Positions 35,513 through 45,812 are shown, counted from the first letter of the stretch. The stretch is DNA of 53,008 bases from Pleurocapsales cyanobacterium LEGE 10410 (GCA_015207195.1 JADEXJ010000026.1:1-53008); one strand, 5' to 3'. The notes: a model not told the origin generated them from the sequence alone. Translations and numbers: made by a program.

Positions 35513-35752
35513 GACATCAGAATAAAAATTAAAAGTTCGGTTAAAAGTTCGGTAGGGTGGGCGACACGAAGTTAGTCCTTTAGGGCAAAAGCATCGGAGT
35601 GTCAACTAAACCATCCAGCAAGAGAATAACTTGCCCACCTTACTACCCACAAAATTTCCCCTACAAAAAACTTGCCGTAATCAAAGTATTCCCCACGTAT
35701 CCAATTTTCTTAAATCTCGCTAGGATGAGAGCAGATTAAAGGCATAAAAGCA

Positions 35753-37645
35753 ATGATACGCATCAAACCCTGGCAAGTAGCGATCTTAATTCTGCCAATC
35801 GCAGCTATTGTAATTTTCCTGCTGATTGCAGCAGGTTCGCAGATTAATGATTGGGGCATCAACTGGATCTGGGGAGTTGTCATCGTGGTTTTTGCCCTGT
35901 GGCGATGGCTGTTGGTGAAATGGACAAAATCCCCTTTGGCAGAGATGGAAGCAGCAATTAGAAAGGTTGATCGCGAGTTGGCAGAACGAGATCTTGATGT
36001 TGCAGCAGATAAAGAACGGGAAATTACGGCATCTCTACAGCAAATTATCGCTAAAACCAAAACAGACCAACCTATTTGGGAAGATTGGTCAACTTTTTGG
36101 CAACGGTGTCAGGAACTAGTTAGCGCGATCGCTCATGCCTATAATCCAGAGGTCAAACGTCCCTTGTTAAATATTTATATTCCCCAAGCTTATGGTTTGA
36201 TTCGCGGTACGGTAGACGACACAGACCGCATGATGCAAAAACTTGCTCCCGTACTAAATCGAGTCTCCATCGGACAGGCGGTAGAAGCCTATGAGGTGTA
36301 TCGCAAGCTAGAGCCATCGGCACGTAAGCTAGGTCGAGCATTCCAATGGTCACAATGGCTGATCAATCCCGCAGCAGCAGCAGCCAATGTCGCTACCAAA
36401 AGATTTAATACTCAGGCAAATCAGGAATTGTTGCTTAATTTAGGACAATTGATCCGCGAAACCGCCTTGAAAAATTTAGCGCAACAGGCGATCGCCCTTT
36501 ATGGCGAGGAAACTATTATCCTCCCTGAAGTTACTTCTGAATCGATCCTACCCCAAGCCCAAACCCAGACTATCAGAGAGATCTTAGAGTCTGCCGAACC
36601 AACAGAGATCGCTCAAAAGCCAGTTAATATTATTCTCGTGGGGCGTACTGGGGCGGGCAAAAGTAGCTTAATTAATACTCTGTTTCAGGCGGACAAAGCA
36701 GAGGTGGATGTTTTACCCAGTACGGATGAAATTAAAAGCTATACTTGGCAAACCCCGACTAAAGAAACCTTAAATCTGTTAGATACTCCTGGTTACGAAC
36801 AGGTCAACCGCCCCGAATTGCGGGAACAAGTTCTAGAATACGCAGCTACCACAGATTTATTACTACTGGTTACTCCTGCCCTAGATCCTGCTCTGCAAAT
36901 GGATCTCGACTTCCTACAAACGTTAAAACAAGACTTACCCGATCTCAACGCGGTGGGAATCGTCACCCAGGTCGATCGCCTGCGCCCAATTCGGGAATGG
37001 AATCCACCCTATGACTGGCGCGAGGGTACTAAACCCAAAGAAAAATCGATCCGCGAGGCGACTATCTATCGGGCAGAGTTGTTAGGTGAGATCTGCGATC
37101 TAATCTTACCCGTGGTAACGGAAGATCGAGCCAGTAATCGTCCTGCTTGGGGTATAGCAGCACTATCTCAAGAATTAGTTCAGGCGATCGAGCCAGCTAA
37201 ACAACTCCGTCTGGCGCGCTTTTTGAGGAATCTAGAAGCCCGCAGCCATACTGCGGGCAAAATTATTGACCGTTATACCCGTCAGATGTCAACTAGTCAG
37301 GGTTTGGCTGCTTTCTTGAAAAGCCCTATTTTGCAGGTTATCTCTACTATGACCACGGGAAGCTCTACTCTTGCCTATATTTTGGCAGAACAAATCCCCA
37401 TAGAACAGGCACCTGTGGCAATTGGTAAACTCCAGATGGCTTACGATCTGTATATGCTGCTCGATGACGATCCTAGTATCGGCAATTTCGATCTGCGCTC
37501 AATTTGGTCATTGCTACTAGAAAATAATGAGGTAGGAAACAACAACGCCTGGGCATTTGGTCATGCTTTAGTAGAATACTGGACTAGAGATCTCAATTCA
37601 CAACAGTTACGTGAGAGATATCAGTTTTATTTGCAACAATCCTAG
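35753..37645 (+). CDS. Membrane-associated Era-like GTPase
   Basis: A 630-residue protein. Two hydrophobic helices lie at the N-terminus (residues about 10-50: VAILILPIAAIVIFLLIAA, then NWIWGVVIVVFALWRW). A helical region follows, then a G domain from about residue 295. The P-loop is VGRTGAGKSSLINTLF, switch II is LLDTPGYEQ, and the specificity motif TQVD appears in GIVTQVDRLRPI. It belongs to the YcjX/Era-like group of small-GTPase-fold proteins with a helical tail that are common in cyanobacteria. Proposed roles include ribosome or membrane maintenance; none is established here. It starts with ATG, soon after a long divergent gap. Confidence 0.88.
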   Translation: MIRIKPWQVAILILPIAAIVIFLLIAAGSQINDWGINWIWGVVIVVFALWRWLLVKWTKSPLAEMEAAIRKVDRELAERDLDVAADKEREITASLQQIIAKTKTDQPIWEDWSTFWQRCQELVSAIAHAYNPEVKRPLLNIYIPQAYGLIRGTVDDTDRMMQKLAPVLNRVSIGQAVEAYEVYRKLEPSARKLGRAFQWSQWLINPAAAAANVATKRFNTQANQELLLNLGQLIRETALKNLAQQAIALYGEETIILPEVTSESILPQAQTQTIREILESAEPTEIAQKPVNIILVGRTGAGKSSLINTLFQADKAEVDVLPSTDEIKSYTWQTPTKETLNLLDTPGYEQVNRPELREQVLEYAATTDLLLLVTPALDPALQMDLDFLQTLKQDLPDLNAVGIVTQVDRLRPIREWNPPYDWREGTKPKEKSIREATIYRAELLGEICDLILPVVTEDRASNRPAWGIAALSQELVQAIEPAKQLRLARFLRNLEARSHTAGKIIDRYTRQMSTSQGLAAFLKSPILQVISTMTTGSSTLAYILAEQIPIEQAPVAIGKLQMAYDLYMLLDDDPSIGNFDLRSIWSLLLENNEVGNNNAWAFGHALVEYWTRDLNSQQLRERYQFYLQQS

Positions 37646-37693
37646 AGTAGACATCTGGCTGTTCCAGGAAAAATCAATATTAAATTTATACTT

Positions 37694-37720
37694 CCTACTC
37701 CCTACTCTCTACTCCCTACT
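37694..37720. repeat. Tandem heptamer repeat
   Basis: Four consecutive 7-base units read CCTACTC, CCTACTC, TCTACTC and CCTACTT. This is the kind of short tandemly repeated heptamer often found between cyanobacterial genes. It lies between the convergent GTPase and lepA genes. Confidence 0.75.
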
Positions 37721-37758
37721 TCACCCCCTTCGTTTTAACTGTTCATCCGAACCTGTCA

Positions 37759-39570
37759 TTATTCCTTGCCTATCTTCAGTACTGCCATAAATGCCTCTTG
37801 GGGTACGTCTACCGTACCGATCGCCTTCATGCGTTTTTTCCCTTTGGCTTGTTTTTGCAGCAGTTTTTTCTTACGGGAGATGTCGCCACCATAACATTTA
37901 GCCAAAACATCTTTACGCAGGGCGGGAATATGTTCGCTGGCAATAACTTTTGCCCCAATAGCAGCCTGAATCGGTACTTTAAACTGATGGCGGGGAATCA
38001 ATTCTTTAAGCTTCTCGGTTAAGGCTCGACCCACATAGTAGGCTTTATCTTTATGTACGATGGTTGAAAGAGCATCTACAGGGTCTTTGTTAACCAAAAT
38101 GTCTAATTTGACTAGATTGTCCGAGCGATAGCCCAACATCTGATATTCCATACTGGCATAACCTTTGGTGCGAGACTTCATCTGATCGAAAAAGTCGGTA
38201 ACTACTTCGGCTAAAGGCAATTCGTAGATCAAACAGGTACGATTTTGGGTGAAGTACTTCATGTCCTTGAATATTCCCCGCCTAGTTTGACAGAGATCCA
38301 TTAACGTACCGACAAAGTTTTCGGGAGTGATAATTTCGACCTTGATATAAGGTTCTTCAATTTTCTCTCGCTGTTGTGGATCGGGCAATAGACTGGGGTT
38401 ATCGATCTCCATCACCTCGCCGTCTACCGTAGTGACGCGATAAATTACGGAAGGTGCAGTGGTAATTAGCTCTAAATCATATTCTCGCTCTAGTCTTTCT
38501 TGGACGATTTCCATATGAAGCAGTCCTAAGAACCCGCAGCGAAAGCCAAAACCCATCGCGCTAGAAGTTTCGGGTTCATACGACAAAGCAGCATCATTAA
38601 GCTTGAGTTTGTCTAAAGCTTCTCTGAGATCGGGATACTGATCGGAGTCGGTGGGAAATAGACCACAAAAGACCATTGGCTTGGCTTCAGTATAGCCAGG
38701 AAGGGGTTCGGGGGCGGGAGTATCGACCAAAGTAATCGTATCGCCGACACGGGCATCTTCTACCGCTTTGATTGCAGCAGCAAAATATCCCACCTCCCCT
38801 GCATGAAGCTCGTCTACCTCAACTTGGGTAGGAGCAAGAACTCCCAGCTCATCAATGACATACTCTTTGCCCGATGCCATCAGACGCACGTTATCACCTT
38901 TTTTAATCGTGCCATCCATGACGCGGAAATAGACAATTACCCCGCGATAGGCATCATAGTAGCTATCAAAAATTAAAGCTCGCAAAGGTTCGCTGACAGT
39001 ATCTTGGGGCGGTGGTACTTGCTGGACGATCGCCTCTAAAATATCCTCTACCCCCAAACCCATTTTGGCAGAAGCTTGAATGATATCGGTACAGTCTAAA
39101 CCCACTACATCTTCAATTTCTTGAGCCACGCGATCGGGTTCTGCCCCTGGTAAATCAATTTTGTTGAGTACGGGAATAATTTCCAGGTCGTTTTCTAATG
39201 CTAAATAAACATTAGCCAAAGTTTGCGCCTCAACCCCCTGGGAAGCATCTACCACCAGCAACGCCCCCTCACAAGCAGCTAGGGAACGGGACACTTCATA
39301 AGAAAAGTCTACGTGACCTGGAGTATCGATTAAATTTAAAATATATTTCTGTCCATCTTTGGCAGTATAGTTCATTCTAGCTGCCTGTAGCTTGATGGTA
39401 ATTCCTCGTTCTCGCTCTAAATCCATATTATCGAGGAATTGCTCTTTCATCTGCCTTTGGGTAACAGTACCAGTATCTTGCAACATTCGATCCGCCAAAG
39501 TAGATTTACCATGGTCGATATGAGCAATAATTGAGAAGTTACGAATGCGAGAGACGGGAACGTCAGTCAT
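37759..39570 (-). CDS. lepA: Elongation factor 4 (LepA)
   Basis: A 603-residue translational GTPase that acts on stalled or mispositioned ribosomes. The G motifs are [18 protein letters not shown] and NKIDLPG; the LepA-specific C-terminal domain ends with [20 protein letters not shown]. The strings [14 protein letters not shown] and [20 protein letters not shown] are family hallmarks. Length is normal. It starts with ATG. It is the only gene on its transcript as seen here, with small divergent genes upstream. Confidence 0.98.
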   Translation of the reverse strand: MTDVPVSRIRNFSIIAHIDHGKSTLADRMLQDTGTVTQRQMKEQFLDNMDLERERGITIKLQAARMNYTAKDGQKYILNLIDTPGHVDFSYEVSRSLAACEGALLVVDASQGVEAQTLANVYLALENDLEIIPVLNKIDLPGAEPDRVAQEIEDVVGLDCTDIIQASAKMGLGVEDILEAIVQQVPPPQDTVSEPLRALIFDSYYDAYRGVIVYFRVMDGTIKKGDNVRLMASGKEYVIDELGVLAPTQVEVDELHAGEVGYFAAAIKAVEDARVGDTITLVDTPAPEPLPGYTEAKPMVFCGLFPTDSDQYPDLREALDKLKLNDAALSYEPETSSAMGFGFRCGFLGLLHMEIVQERLEREYDLELITTAPSVIYRVTTVDGEVMEIDNPSLLPDPQQREKIEEPYIKVEIITPENFVGTLMDLCQTRRGIFKDMKYFTQNRTCLIYELPLAEVVTDFFDQMKSRTKGYASMEYQMLGYRSDNLVKLDILVNKDPVDALSTIVHKDKAYYVGRALTEKLKELIPRHQFKVPIQAAIGAKVIASEHIPALRKDVLAKCYGGDISRKKKLLQKQAKGKKRMKAIGTVDVPQEAFMAVLKIGKE

Positions 39571-39746
39571 ACAAATTTATTAAGAATTAAAAGTTTTTAA
39601 AAGTTAGTATTGGTTTAGACTATTGTAATGTTCATTTTTACCTATTTTCTAATAAGATTGCATATTTGCCACAAGTTCTTTTGGTTGTTTCCATCTGGGG
39701 ATTGAGTCTAGCAGGTAAAATAAAAGTAAAACCAGGAAAAACTTCT

Positions 39747-39998
39747 ATGAATGATGAACCTTTAGCACCAGAGCAATCACCTTCTGGAGAAACCAGATCT
39801 CCAGAGAAAATCAGAGTGTCGATAGATCTAGACTCAGAAATATTAGAGAGGATCAAACATCTTACTAACGATCCTAGTCGGGTAATTGAAACCGCAATTA
39901 AGCAATGGCTCAACGGAGAAAGGGATAACGATACCGATCTGACTCGTACCTTTCGGCGTAATCCTCCCGTACCTCCTCAAGGGGAGTGGAACGATTAA
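39747..39998 (+). CDS. Small ribbon-helix-helix-like protein
   Basis: An 83-residue protein. An acidic, Pro-rich N-terminus (NDEPLAPEQSPSGETRSPE) precedes KIRVSIDLDSEILERIKHLT and SRVIETAIKQWLNG, which has the beta-strand plus two-helix pattern of the ribbon-helix-helix/Arc fold. The C-terminus is basic and Pro-rich (TRTFRRNPPVPPQGEWND). The start is the ATG at 39747 with AGGAAAA upstream; a longer frame to 39666 lacks support. It could be a DNA-binding protein or an antitoxin, but no toxin gene lies next to it. It is divergent from lepA. I do not recognise a named family. Confidence 0.6.
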   Translation: MNDEPLAPEQSPSGETRSPEKIRVSIDLDSEILERIKHLTNDPSRVIETAIKQWLNGERDNDTDLTRTFRRNPPVPPQGEWND

Positions 39999-40275
39999 CA
40001 GGATGTATAACCAGGAATGGAAGAGCGACAAAGTTTAGCAATAGACAACAAGCGGAGACTTTTGCACAAAACTGGAACAAGATATTTTCAGGTTTTCTTA
40101 TGCTCAAACAAGCGGATTTAAATTCCGACACAAACTTATGGCTTTCTCTTGGTTAAGTTAAAAATATCACATCTAGTCGAACCTCACCCCAACCTCAGAT
40201 ATCTATAGGTTATAGTTTCAGGATAGAGTCTAATTTTTTAAGCTGGAATCCCCAAGAAATATAATCTACTTGCCG

Positions 40276-41994
40276 ATGCTCCCAAAATTTGATTCAGAAC
40301 TATCTAACGGTAATACTACTATGTCAGTCAAAGATATTGGATGGCAGCATTTGGGGGCAGAATTAGCTTTTACTCAGGATCGGACTGGAAAATATCTTTC
40401 TTTTTGGTGGGCGAAAGCTGAAGAATATGGACTATATGGCGATCGCCCAAATCAGGTAGAGCCTGATGAAATTTTGGGTTTAGTAAGCAAAGTTTTTACT
40501 CCCGTAGATCTACCAGCCTATTTAGAAAAGATTCAGCGAGTCATCAAACGTCGCTTACCCGAACAATGTTATTGCTTGTTTCAGTGTGCGGGAACATCTT
40601 ATTCTTTTGAACTCGTAATCAGTCCTATATTACCCGTTAAAGGAGAGCCACAGGCGGTTTTAGTCATCGGACACTTGTTAAAGAAGGCAGAAATGTTTTC
40701 TTTTACTGAAGACGAAGTACCAGCAGCGATCTATAGCTATCAAAAATTGTTGAGCCAGGTTGTCAGTCAAATTCGCCGTAGTTTAGACTTGGCAATTATT
40801 TATCAACAAACAGTAAATAATATCGGCTCGACTTTCGCAGTTAGCCGTTGTCTGATCTTGTCAAGTAATAGTAACATTACCAAACTGTCCGTAGAAGCAG
40901 AATATTGTCGTAGTGAATATGATTCGACAACTAAATATCAGATCGATTGGCACAAGCAAGTTCATCTCCAACAGGCACTGTCGTCAAATTATCCGATAGC
41001 CGTCGATCTGCTCGAAGATGATACTCTGCAACGCAAATCTATCCTAGCCATATCCACCAATTGCAGCAGTGAAGATAATGTGGTGCTTTGTCTGCAACAG
41101 TGCGATCGCTATCGCCACTGGACAACGGCAGAAATGGAAATGCTCAGAGAAATTGCCGAACAGGTAGAAGCAGCGATCTCTCTAGCCAAGCTTTATCAAG
41201 AAGTCGAACAAGCTAGTATTCAAGCCGAAGAAGCCAACCGTCTCAAAAGCGATTTTTTAGCCAATACCTCCCACGAATTACGCACTCCCCTCAACGGCAT
41301 TATCGGTTTTCTCAAGCTGCTATTGGAAGGGATGGCGGATAATCCTGAAGAACAACGAGAGTTTATTGAAGAAGCTTATAAATCCTCAATTCATCTGCTT
41401 AATTTAATCAACGACATTCTCGACATTGCCAAGATTGAAGCAGGAAAAATGCAGCTGGAACTGACAGAAATTGAACTAGATGAACTGTTGCAAAATGTAG
41501 ACAATTTAATCCATACTCAGGCAAAACAAAAAGGTCTTAATTTTCAGATTAAATATCCCGCTACTTTGACTCCCGTAACCTTGTATGGCAATTATCAAAG
41601 GTTACTTCAGGTGATGTTAAATCTAGTAGGTAACGGAATCAAGTTTACTAGTGAAGGAGGCATCGTTATTACCGCGGAAATAAACAACAAAAAAGTCGAG
41701 TTTCAGGGCATAGAATTTCCAGGAATGGTTAAGATTAGCGTTGTGGATACGGGAATTGGGGTTTCTTTAGAAAAGCAAAATAAATTATTTGAAAACTTTT
41801 ATCAGGTAGATGGTTCGCGAACAAAATCTTATGGTGGGACTGGTTTGGGGTTAGCGATTTCTCAGAAATTGGTCGAAGCAATGGGCGGAAATATATCTTT
41901 TTATAGTATGGGAGATGGTTTGGGTTCTACAGTTACCTTCACCGTACCTTTGAGTCATTTACCCGTCATTAAGACTGCTGCATCTGAAGGATAG
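40276..41994 (+). CDS. Hybrid-input sensor histidine kinase (PAS/GAF-like)
   Basis: A protein of about 572 residues. The N-terminal part (about 15-135) looks PAS-like: [20 protein letters not shown] and [24 protein letters not shown]-like domain covers about 155-300, with SRCLILSSN and a coiled region [18 protein letters not shown]. The kinase core is complete: [14 protein letters not shown] with the His, [18 protein letters not shown] and [15 protein letters not shown]. No membrane helix is present, so it is soluble. The start is ATG 40276, or the ATG at 40321 if the first residues are not used. The cognate regulator is not adjacent. Confidence 0.93.
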   Translation: MLPKFDSELSNGNTTMSVKDIGWQHLGAELAFTQDRTGKYLSFWWAKAEEYGLYGDRPNQVEPDEILGLVSKVFTPVDLPAYLEKIQRVIKRRLPEQCYCLFQCAGTSYSFELVISPILPVKGEPQAVLVIGHLLKKAEMFSFTEDEVPAAIYSYQKLLSQVVSQIRRSLDLAIIYQQTVNNIGSTFAVSRCLILSSNSNITKLSVEAEYCRSEYDSTTKYQIDWHKQVHLQQALSSNYPIAVDLLEDDTLQRKSILAISTNCSSEDNVVLCLQQCDRYRHWTTAEMEMLREIAEQVEAAISLAKLYQEVEQASIQAEEANRLKSDFLANTSHELRTPLNGIIGFLKLLLEGMADNPEEQREFIEEAYKSSIHLLNLINDILDIAKIEAGKMQLELTEIELDELLQNVDNLIHTQAKQKGLNFQIKYPATLTPVTLYGNYQRLLQVMLNLVGNGIKFTSEGGIVITAEINNKKVEFQGIEFPGMVKISVVDTGIGVSLEKQNKLFENFYQVDGSRTKSYGGTGLGLAISQKLVEAMGGNISFYSMGDGLGSTVTFTVPLSHLPVIKTAASEG

Positions 41995-41996
41995 AA

Positions 41997-43217
41997 TTAA
42001 TACTTATCTTTAGCACAGCGAAATCCAGCAAATATCTGCCTTACTTCTGGATGATACCAGTTACGAAAACTAGGTCTTAAAATTACGCTACTAGTTGCCC
42101 AACTACCTCCTCGTAATACCCGATGTTGCCGATCAAAATAAACTTCTGAATAACCTGGATAGGGATAGGGAGTAAATTGGGGGTAACCTGCAAACCAAGA
42201 GCTTGTCCATTCCCAAACGTTACCCAACATATCTTGACAACCATATTTACTCTGATTTGCATAGGCAGTGACTGGACTAGTATGTCCGATCAGACGATTG
42301 TGATTGCAGTTAAGGGACAAGCCAAAAGCTGCTTTTTCCCATTCTGCTTCTGTCGGCAGTCTTTTATCTACAAAATTGGCGTAGGCGTAGGCTTCGTGGT
42401 AGCTTACACCACATACAGGATGATCGAGCCAGTCTGAAGAATCAGACCAATATAAAGGTTGGGAAACGGGATTTTGTTGTAACCATTGCCAGCCTGCTTG
42501 GCTCCAATACTGACGATTTTGATAACCCCCAGCAGCCATAAATCGAGAGTATTGTTTACAGGTGACGGGATAGCGATCGAGCCAATAGGTATCTAAATAT
42601 ACTTTGTGAGCGGGAGATTCATTATCTAAAGCCTCAACTGCACTGCTACCCATCGTAAATTCTCCAGCTTCAACCTCAACCATTTCGTCAAAATCTTGAG
42701 GCAAATGATTGACAGAATCGTAGTCCAATAGTGGCGAGGGTTCGACAACCAAAGATAAATTACCCTTGCGCTGTTGATGCAGTTGCCAAACAAAAGCAAT
42801 GGTTTCGTTGTGTTGGCTTTCGTGCTGAATTAGCCATCGCCAAAGACGTTCCTGCTGTCTGATAGGGGCAGTTTGTAAATAGTTGATGGTTTTAGCTCTG
42901 ACAATTTGTAGATAGTCTTTGATAGTTGCTACACTAGGCAAGTTTTGACGCTCTTGTTTGGGCAACCCATCGGCAGCAAACAAACGCTGATACTCTAAAA
43001 AGCCAGGGGGCAAATCTGCCAGATATTCTAAAATCCAATAAGCTTCGGTAAAAGCTATATGACCAAAATGCCAACCAATTGGACTGAATTCTGGATGAGC
43101 CTGCTGAAAGAAGTTTGATTCATCAATCTCCGCTAATAAATCTATACTATCTCGGCGAATTTGCTTTAGTGCCGTGGCAATAGACTGTCTACGAGATGCG
43201 ATCGACGTTGACTTCAA
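41997..43217 (-). CDS. egtB: Ergothioneine biosynthesis sulfoxide synthase EgtB
   Basis: A 406-residue iron enzyme that joins hercynine to cysteine or gamma-glutamylcysteine. The N-terminal DinB-like domain carries the metal-site histidines (GWHFGH near 49-53 and H132/H136 in QHESQHNET). The C-terminal formylglycine-generating-enzyme-like domain begins with VEAGEFTMGSS and includes YPVTCKQYSRF, LPTEAEWEKAAF and DMLGNVWEWTSSW. The start is TTG, supported by the ribosome site GTAGGAGAAAATC just before it and by the lack of a nearby ATG. It overlaps egtC by 29 bases, so the two are translationally coupled. The histidine methyltransferase egtD is not in the window. Confidence 0.95.
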   Translation of the reverse strand: MKSTSIASRRQSIATALKQIRRDSIDLLAEIDESNFFQQAHPEFSPIGWHFGHIAFTEAYWILEYLADLPPGFLEYQRLFAADGLPKQERQNLPSVATIKDYLQIVRAKTINYLQTAPIRQQERLWRWLIQHESQHNETIAFVWQLHQQRKGNLSLVVEPSPLLDYDSVNHLPQDFDEMVEVEAGEFTMGSSAVEALDNESPAHKVYLDTYWLDRYPVTCKQYSRFMAAGGYQNRQYWSQAGWQWLQQNPVSQPLYWSDSSDWLDHPVCGVSYHEAYAYANFVDKRLPTEAEWEKAAFGLSLNCNHNRLIGHTSPVTAYANQSKYGCQDMLGNVWEWTSSWFAGYPQFTPYPYPGYSEVYFDRQHRVLRGGSWATSSVILRPSFRNWYHPEVRQIFAGFRCAKDKY

Positions 43218-43983
43218 GATTTTCTCCTACACCAATAATGCTTTTTTCGGGACAGCTAATCCAATCACCCTCAAATAAGGGTTCTGAGGCGATGATTACT
43301 GCATTGCTATAGAGTGAATCATCTTTTATATAGTACAGTGTAGGACTGTCTTCACGATTGCAATAGCGAGAAGCGGTTAATTCTTTGCCATTGCTCAGAA
43401 CGATATTGGCTGAAAAACTAATTTCGTCTGGTTGCGCCAACTGGATTAAACGCTCAATCGTATTGGATAAAGCCTCTTGTAGACTTAGATTATTATTAGT
43501 TTCTAGCTCGTTAACTATTAGGGAAAAAATATGTTCTGAGTCGGTAGTGCCTTCAATACGTTGATAAGCAAAATCGCTGAGGTCGTTGCGAATTGGTCGA
43601 TATAGAGTCTTGCGAAAATTATCGATAAAGCCATTATGGACAAATAAAAGATCCTGGTGAGAAAATGGCTGGCAGTTGATCATATCTACCGAAAGATTAG
43701 AGGTAGCACTGCGTACATATCCCAAAAGGCATTTGGATTCAATATAGCGTGCTAACTGAGGTAAGTTAGCATCATTCCAAATTGGTAAAACGTTTTTGTA
43801 GGTATAGGGGGGACTATATTGTTGCTCTGAATGGAACCAACCAATGCCAAAGCCATCAGCGTTTAATAATCCCGAAGTCATTTCATTGGGGGTATAACTC
43901 TGAACTATTAATGAGTGTTCTGGCTTGATCAGTAAGCGGTCTAATTGAATTGAAGAACCAAGATAGCCTAATAATCGACACAT
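43189..43983 (-). CDS. egtC: Class II glutamine amidotransferase EgtC
   Basis: A 264-residue Ntn-fold enzyme with the nucleophile Cys2 (MCRLLGYLG). The oxyanion region is GLLNADGFGIGWF, and further motifs are LGYVRSATSNLSVDMINCQP with the conserved Arg, and HNGFIDNF. EgtC removes the gamma-glutamyl group from the sulfoxide made when EgtB uses gamma-glutamylcysteine. Its pairing with EgtB therefore suggests that this organism uses the mycobacterial-type route. It is the first gene of the two-gene unit; its 3' end overlaps egtB. It starts with ATG. Confidence 0.93.
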   Translation of the reverse strand: MCRLLGYLGSSIQLDRLLIKPEHSLIVQSYTPNEMTSGLLNADGFGIGWFHSEQQYSPPYTYKNVLPIWNDANLPQLARYIESKCLLGYVRSATSNLSVDMINCQPFSHQDLLFVHNGFIDNFRKTLYRPIRNDLSDFAYQRIEGTTDSEHIFSLIVNELETNNNLSLQEALSNTIERLIQLAQPDEISFSANIVLSNGKELTASRYCNREDSPTLYYIKDDSLYSNAVIIASEPLFEGDWISCPEKSIIGVGENLEVNVDRIS

Positions 43984-44036
43984 TAATTTTTAAATAACTA
44001 TGAATAACTAATTTTTTGCCTTTTAGATTCAATCAT

Positions 44037-44076
44037 GACATTGCTAACTCGATTACCAAATCGAGTTAGCAATGTC
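44037..44076. terminator. Perfect 18-bp inverted repeat after tadA
   Basis: GACATTGCTAACTCGATT (44037-44054) and its exact reverse complement (44059-44076) face each other across the loop ACCA. The structure begins 3 bases beyond the tadA stop on the minus strand. No T-run follows, so it may be a barrier to decay or a bidirectional terminator rather than a classical one. Confidence 0.6.
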
Positions 44077-44079
44077 AAT

Positions 44080-44610
44080 CTAAGTTGTAGCATTATTATT
44101 CCTGCGATGACTAAACCAAGTTTGTAGTTGTTGGCGACAAGCTGTTTCTTTGATCCCTGCTAGTACCTGAAGTCGATGGTTAGAGCAAGAGCTATCAGGA
44201 AGGTTAGTAACGGTACGAATTGCCCCAGTTTTGGGATCGTCAGCACCGTAAACTAATAGACCCAAACGCGACTGAATTATTGCTCCCGCACACATGGGAC
44301 AGGGTTCTAGAGTGACATAGAGAGTACAATCTTTGAGATAACAGTTCTGTTTAATTTGGCTGGCAGTGCGGATTGCGAGGATTTCCGCATGAGCCGTAGC
44401 ATCTTTGTCTTTTCTCTTACGATTTATGGCTTCAGCAATTAAGTTGCCTTGGCGGTCTGTAATTACTGCCCCTACAGGCACTTCACCCAAATCACCTGCA
44501 AGTTTAGCCAAATCTAGGGCGTATTCCATCCACTGAAGATGAATTAAATAAGCATCATAATTTAGTTGAGTCAAAAATGCTGCATCTTGAAGCGATCGCC
44601 TGTTCATCAT
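44080..44610 (-). CDS. tadA: tRNA-specific adenosine deaminase
   Basis: A 176-residue zinc deaminase that converts A34 to inosine in tRNA-Arg. The zinc site is H74 with proton-shuttle E76 (TAHAEILAI) and C104/C107 (LEPCPMCAGA). VYGADDPKTGAIRT is typical of TadA. About 25 extra N-terminal residues lie before QWMEYALDLAKLA; the ATG pair at the start leaves a small uncertainty. It is the only gene on its transcript and ends in the long hairpin at 44037-44076. Confidence 0.95.
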   Translation of the reverse strand: MMNRRSLQDAAFLTQLNYDAYLIHLQWMEYALDLAKLAGDLGEVPVGAVITDRQGNLIAEAINRKRKDKDATAHAEILAIRTASQIKQNCYLKDCTLYVTLEPCPMCAGAIIQSRLGLLVYGADDPKTGAIRTVTNLPDSSCSNHRLQVLAGIKETACRQQLQTWFSHRRNNNATT

Positions 44611-44723
44611 CTAATAAATCTTACAAGGATATATATATAGAATTGCAGATAAATTCAACACAGAAAACTATTAAACTGAGGTTAAATTATGCGTTACAAA
44701 AGCCCAGTTGATAATTACCAATA

Positions 44724-45293
44724 ATGAAAATAGCCGAAATATCCCCCATTTTAGAACGTCTTTTTGGTCCCCAAGATATTAAACATGATGTAGAAGAAGC
44801 CTGGCAGATTAAAAACTCTCAAATTCATTTACTGGTTATTCTTTCAGAAGACCGTAGCTGGCTTAGATTACTCTCTCCCATTGCAGCAGCCAGCGAAGCC
44901 CAGTCTTTACTACCTCAGCTGTTGGAAGATAATTTCGATCTTACCCAAGAAGCACGCTACGCCATCAATCAAAACGTTCTTTGGGGAGTATTTCATCATC
45001 GTTTGGAAAGCCTGACCCCAGAGGATTTTGAAAGTGCGATCGCCTCTTTAGTTGCTTTAGTCGAAAAAGGTCTATCTCAGCCTTTTAACCAGCTGATTGA
45101 AAAACAAATCGTGCAAATCGTCAAAGCAGCCAAAGCCCAAGGACAAAGCCTAGAGTCTACCTATCAGACGATAGATCGATTTTATCAAGAAGGAATTATG
45201 GGTGGTATAGATCAAGACCCTGCTCAACGAGAACAGTTTTTGGCAGCTTGGAAAGCTCAACTAGAGCGTTTATGGTCTGAGGTGGAGGTTTAA
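44724..45293 (+). CDS. Conserved cyanobacterial protein, YbjN/CesT-like fold
   Basis: A 189-residue soluble protein. The first ~130 residues look like an alpha/beta YbjN or type-III-chaperone-like fold: IHLLVILSEDRSWLRLLSPI and WGVFHHRLESLTPEDFESAI, followed by a helix VALVEKGLSQPFNQLIEKQ. The C-terminal region is helical and charged (FLAAWKAQLERLWSEVEV). I recognise it as a cyanobacterial protein of unknown function, not a named family. It starts with ATG. It is followed after 59 bases by the DUF2358 gene on the same strand, and then arsA-like, so the three may be co-transcribed. Confidence 0.7.
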   Translation: MKIAEISPILERLFGPQDIKHDVEEAWQIKNSQIHLLVILSEDRSWLRLLSPIAAASEAQSLLPQLLEDNFDLTQEARYAINQNVLWGVFHHRLESLTPEDFESAIASLVALVEKGLSQPFNQLIEKQIVQIVKAAKAQGQSLESTYQTIDRFYQEGIMGGIDQDPAQREQFLAAWKAQLERLWSEVEV

Positions 45294-45314
45294 TTAGTAG
45301 TTAGTAGTTAGTAG
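45294..45314. repeat. Tandem heptamer TTAGTAG, three copies
   Basis: Three perfect 7-base units TTAGTAG start immediately after the stop codon of the preceding gene. This is another short tandem heptamer of the cyanobacterial type. A partial fourth copy follows. Confidence 0.8.
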
Positions 45315-45352
45315 TAGGTCAATATTAGTCTTGGTATATCAACAAATTTAAG

Positions 45353-45748
45353 ATGAAAACCAATGAACGACCGCAAGATCTAGTAGAAATTCTACGGGAA
45401 GACTATGCCAGATTTCCCGACAATCAAACCTACGAAATATACTCGCCAGACGTTTATTTTAAAGACCCTTTAAATGAATTTAACGGCGTTAAAAAGTATC
45501 GGGAGATGATTGGCTTTTTAGACAGCTTTTTTGGCAATGTGAAAATGGATGTTCATAATCTCAATAGAAGTGGCTCGACAATTAAGGTTGAGTGGACCTT
45601 AAACATGACATCGCCTCTGCCTTGGAAACCGCGCTTGTCTATTCCTGGCTGGACTGAATTAACAGTGAACGATGAGAATTTAATCGGCTCTCATATCGAT
45701 CATTGGCAGATTTCTCCCTGGAAAGTTTTGCGTCAGAATTTCTTTTGA
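45353..45748 (+). CDS. DUF2358 (SnoaL-like) protein
   Basis: A 131-residue protein of the DUF2358 family, found in cyanobacteria and plastids. The fold resembles NTF2/SnoaL: a helical start DLVEILREDYARFPDNQTYE, the segment VYFKDPLNEFNGVKKYREMI, and beta strands ending with WTELTVNDENLIGSHIDHWQ. No catalytic residues are known. It starts with ATG and lies between the YbjN-like gene and the ArsA-like gene, with gaps of 59 and 64 bases. Confidence 0.85.
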   Translation: MKTNERPQDLVEILREDYARFPDNQTYEIYSPDVYFKDPLNEFNGVKKYREMIGFLDSFFGNVKMDVHNLNRSGSTIKVEWTLNMTSPLPWKPRLSIPGWTELTVNDENLIGSHIDHWQISPWKVLRQNFF

Positions 45749-45812
45749 ACCCAAAAAGCGTCACAATAAAGTTAAGTAATGTAAATATTTTAATTAAGGT
45801 TTTAAATTTTTT

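Noticed and set aside
39910-40131. 73-codon minus-strand frame near the small ribbon-helix-helix gene
   Set aside because: It overlaps the better-supported plus-strand gene and has no family similarity.
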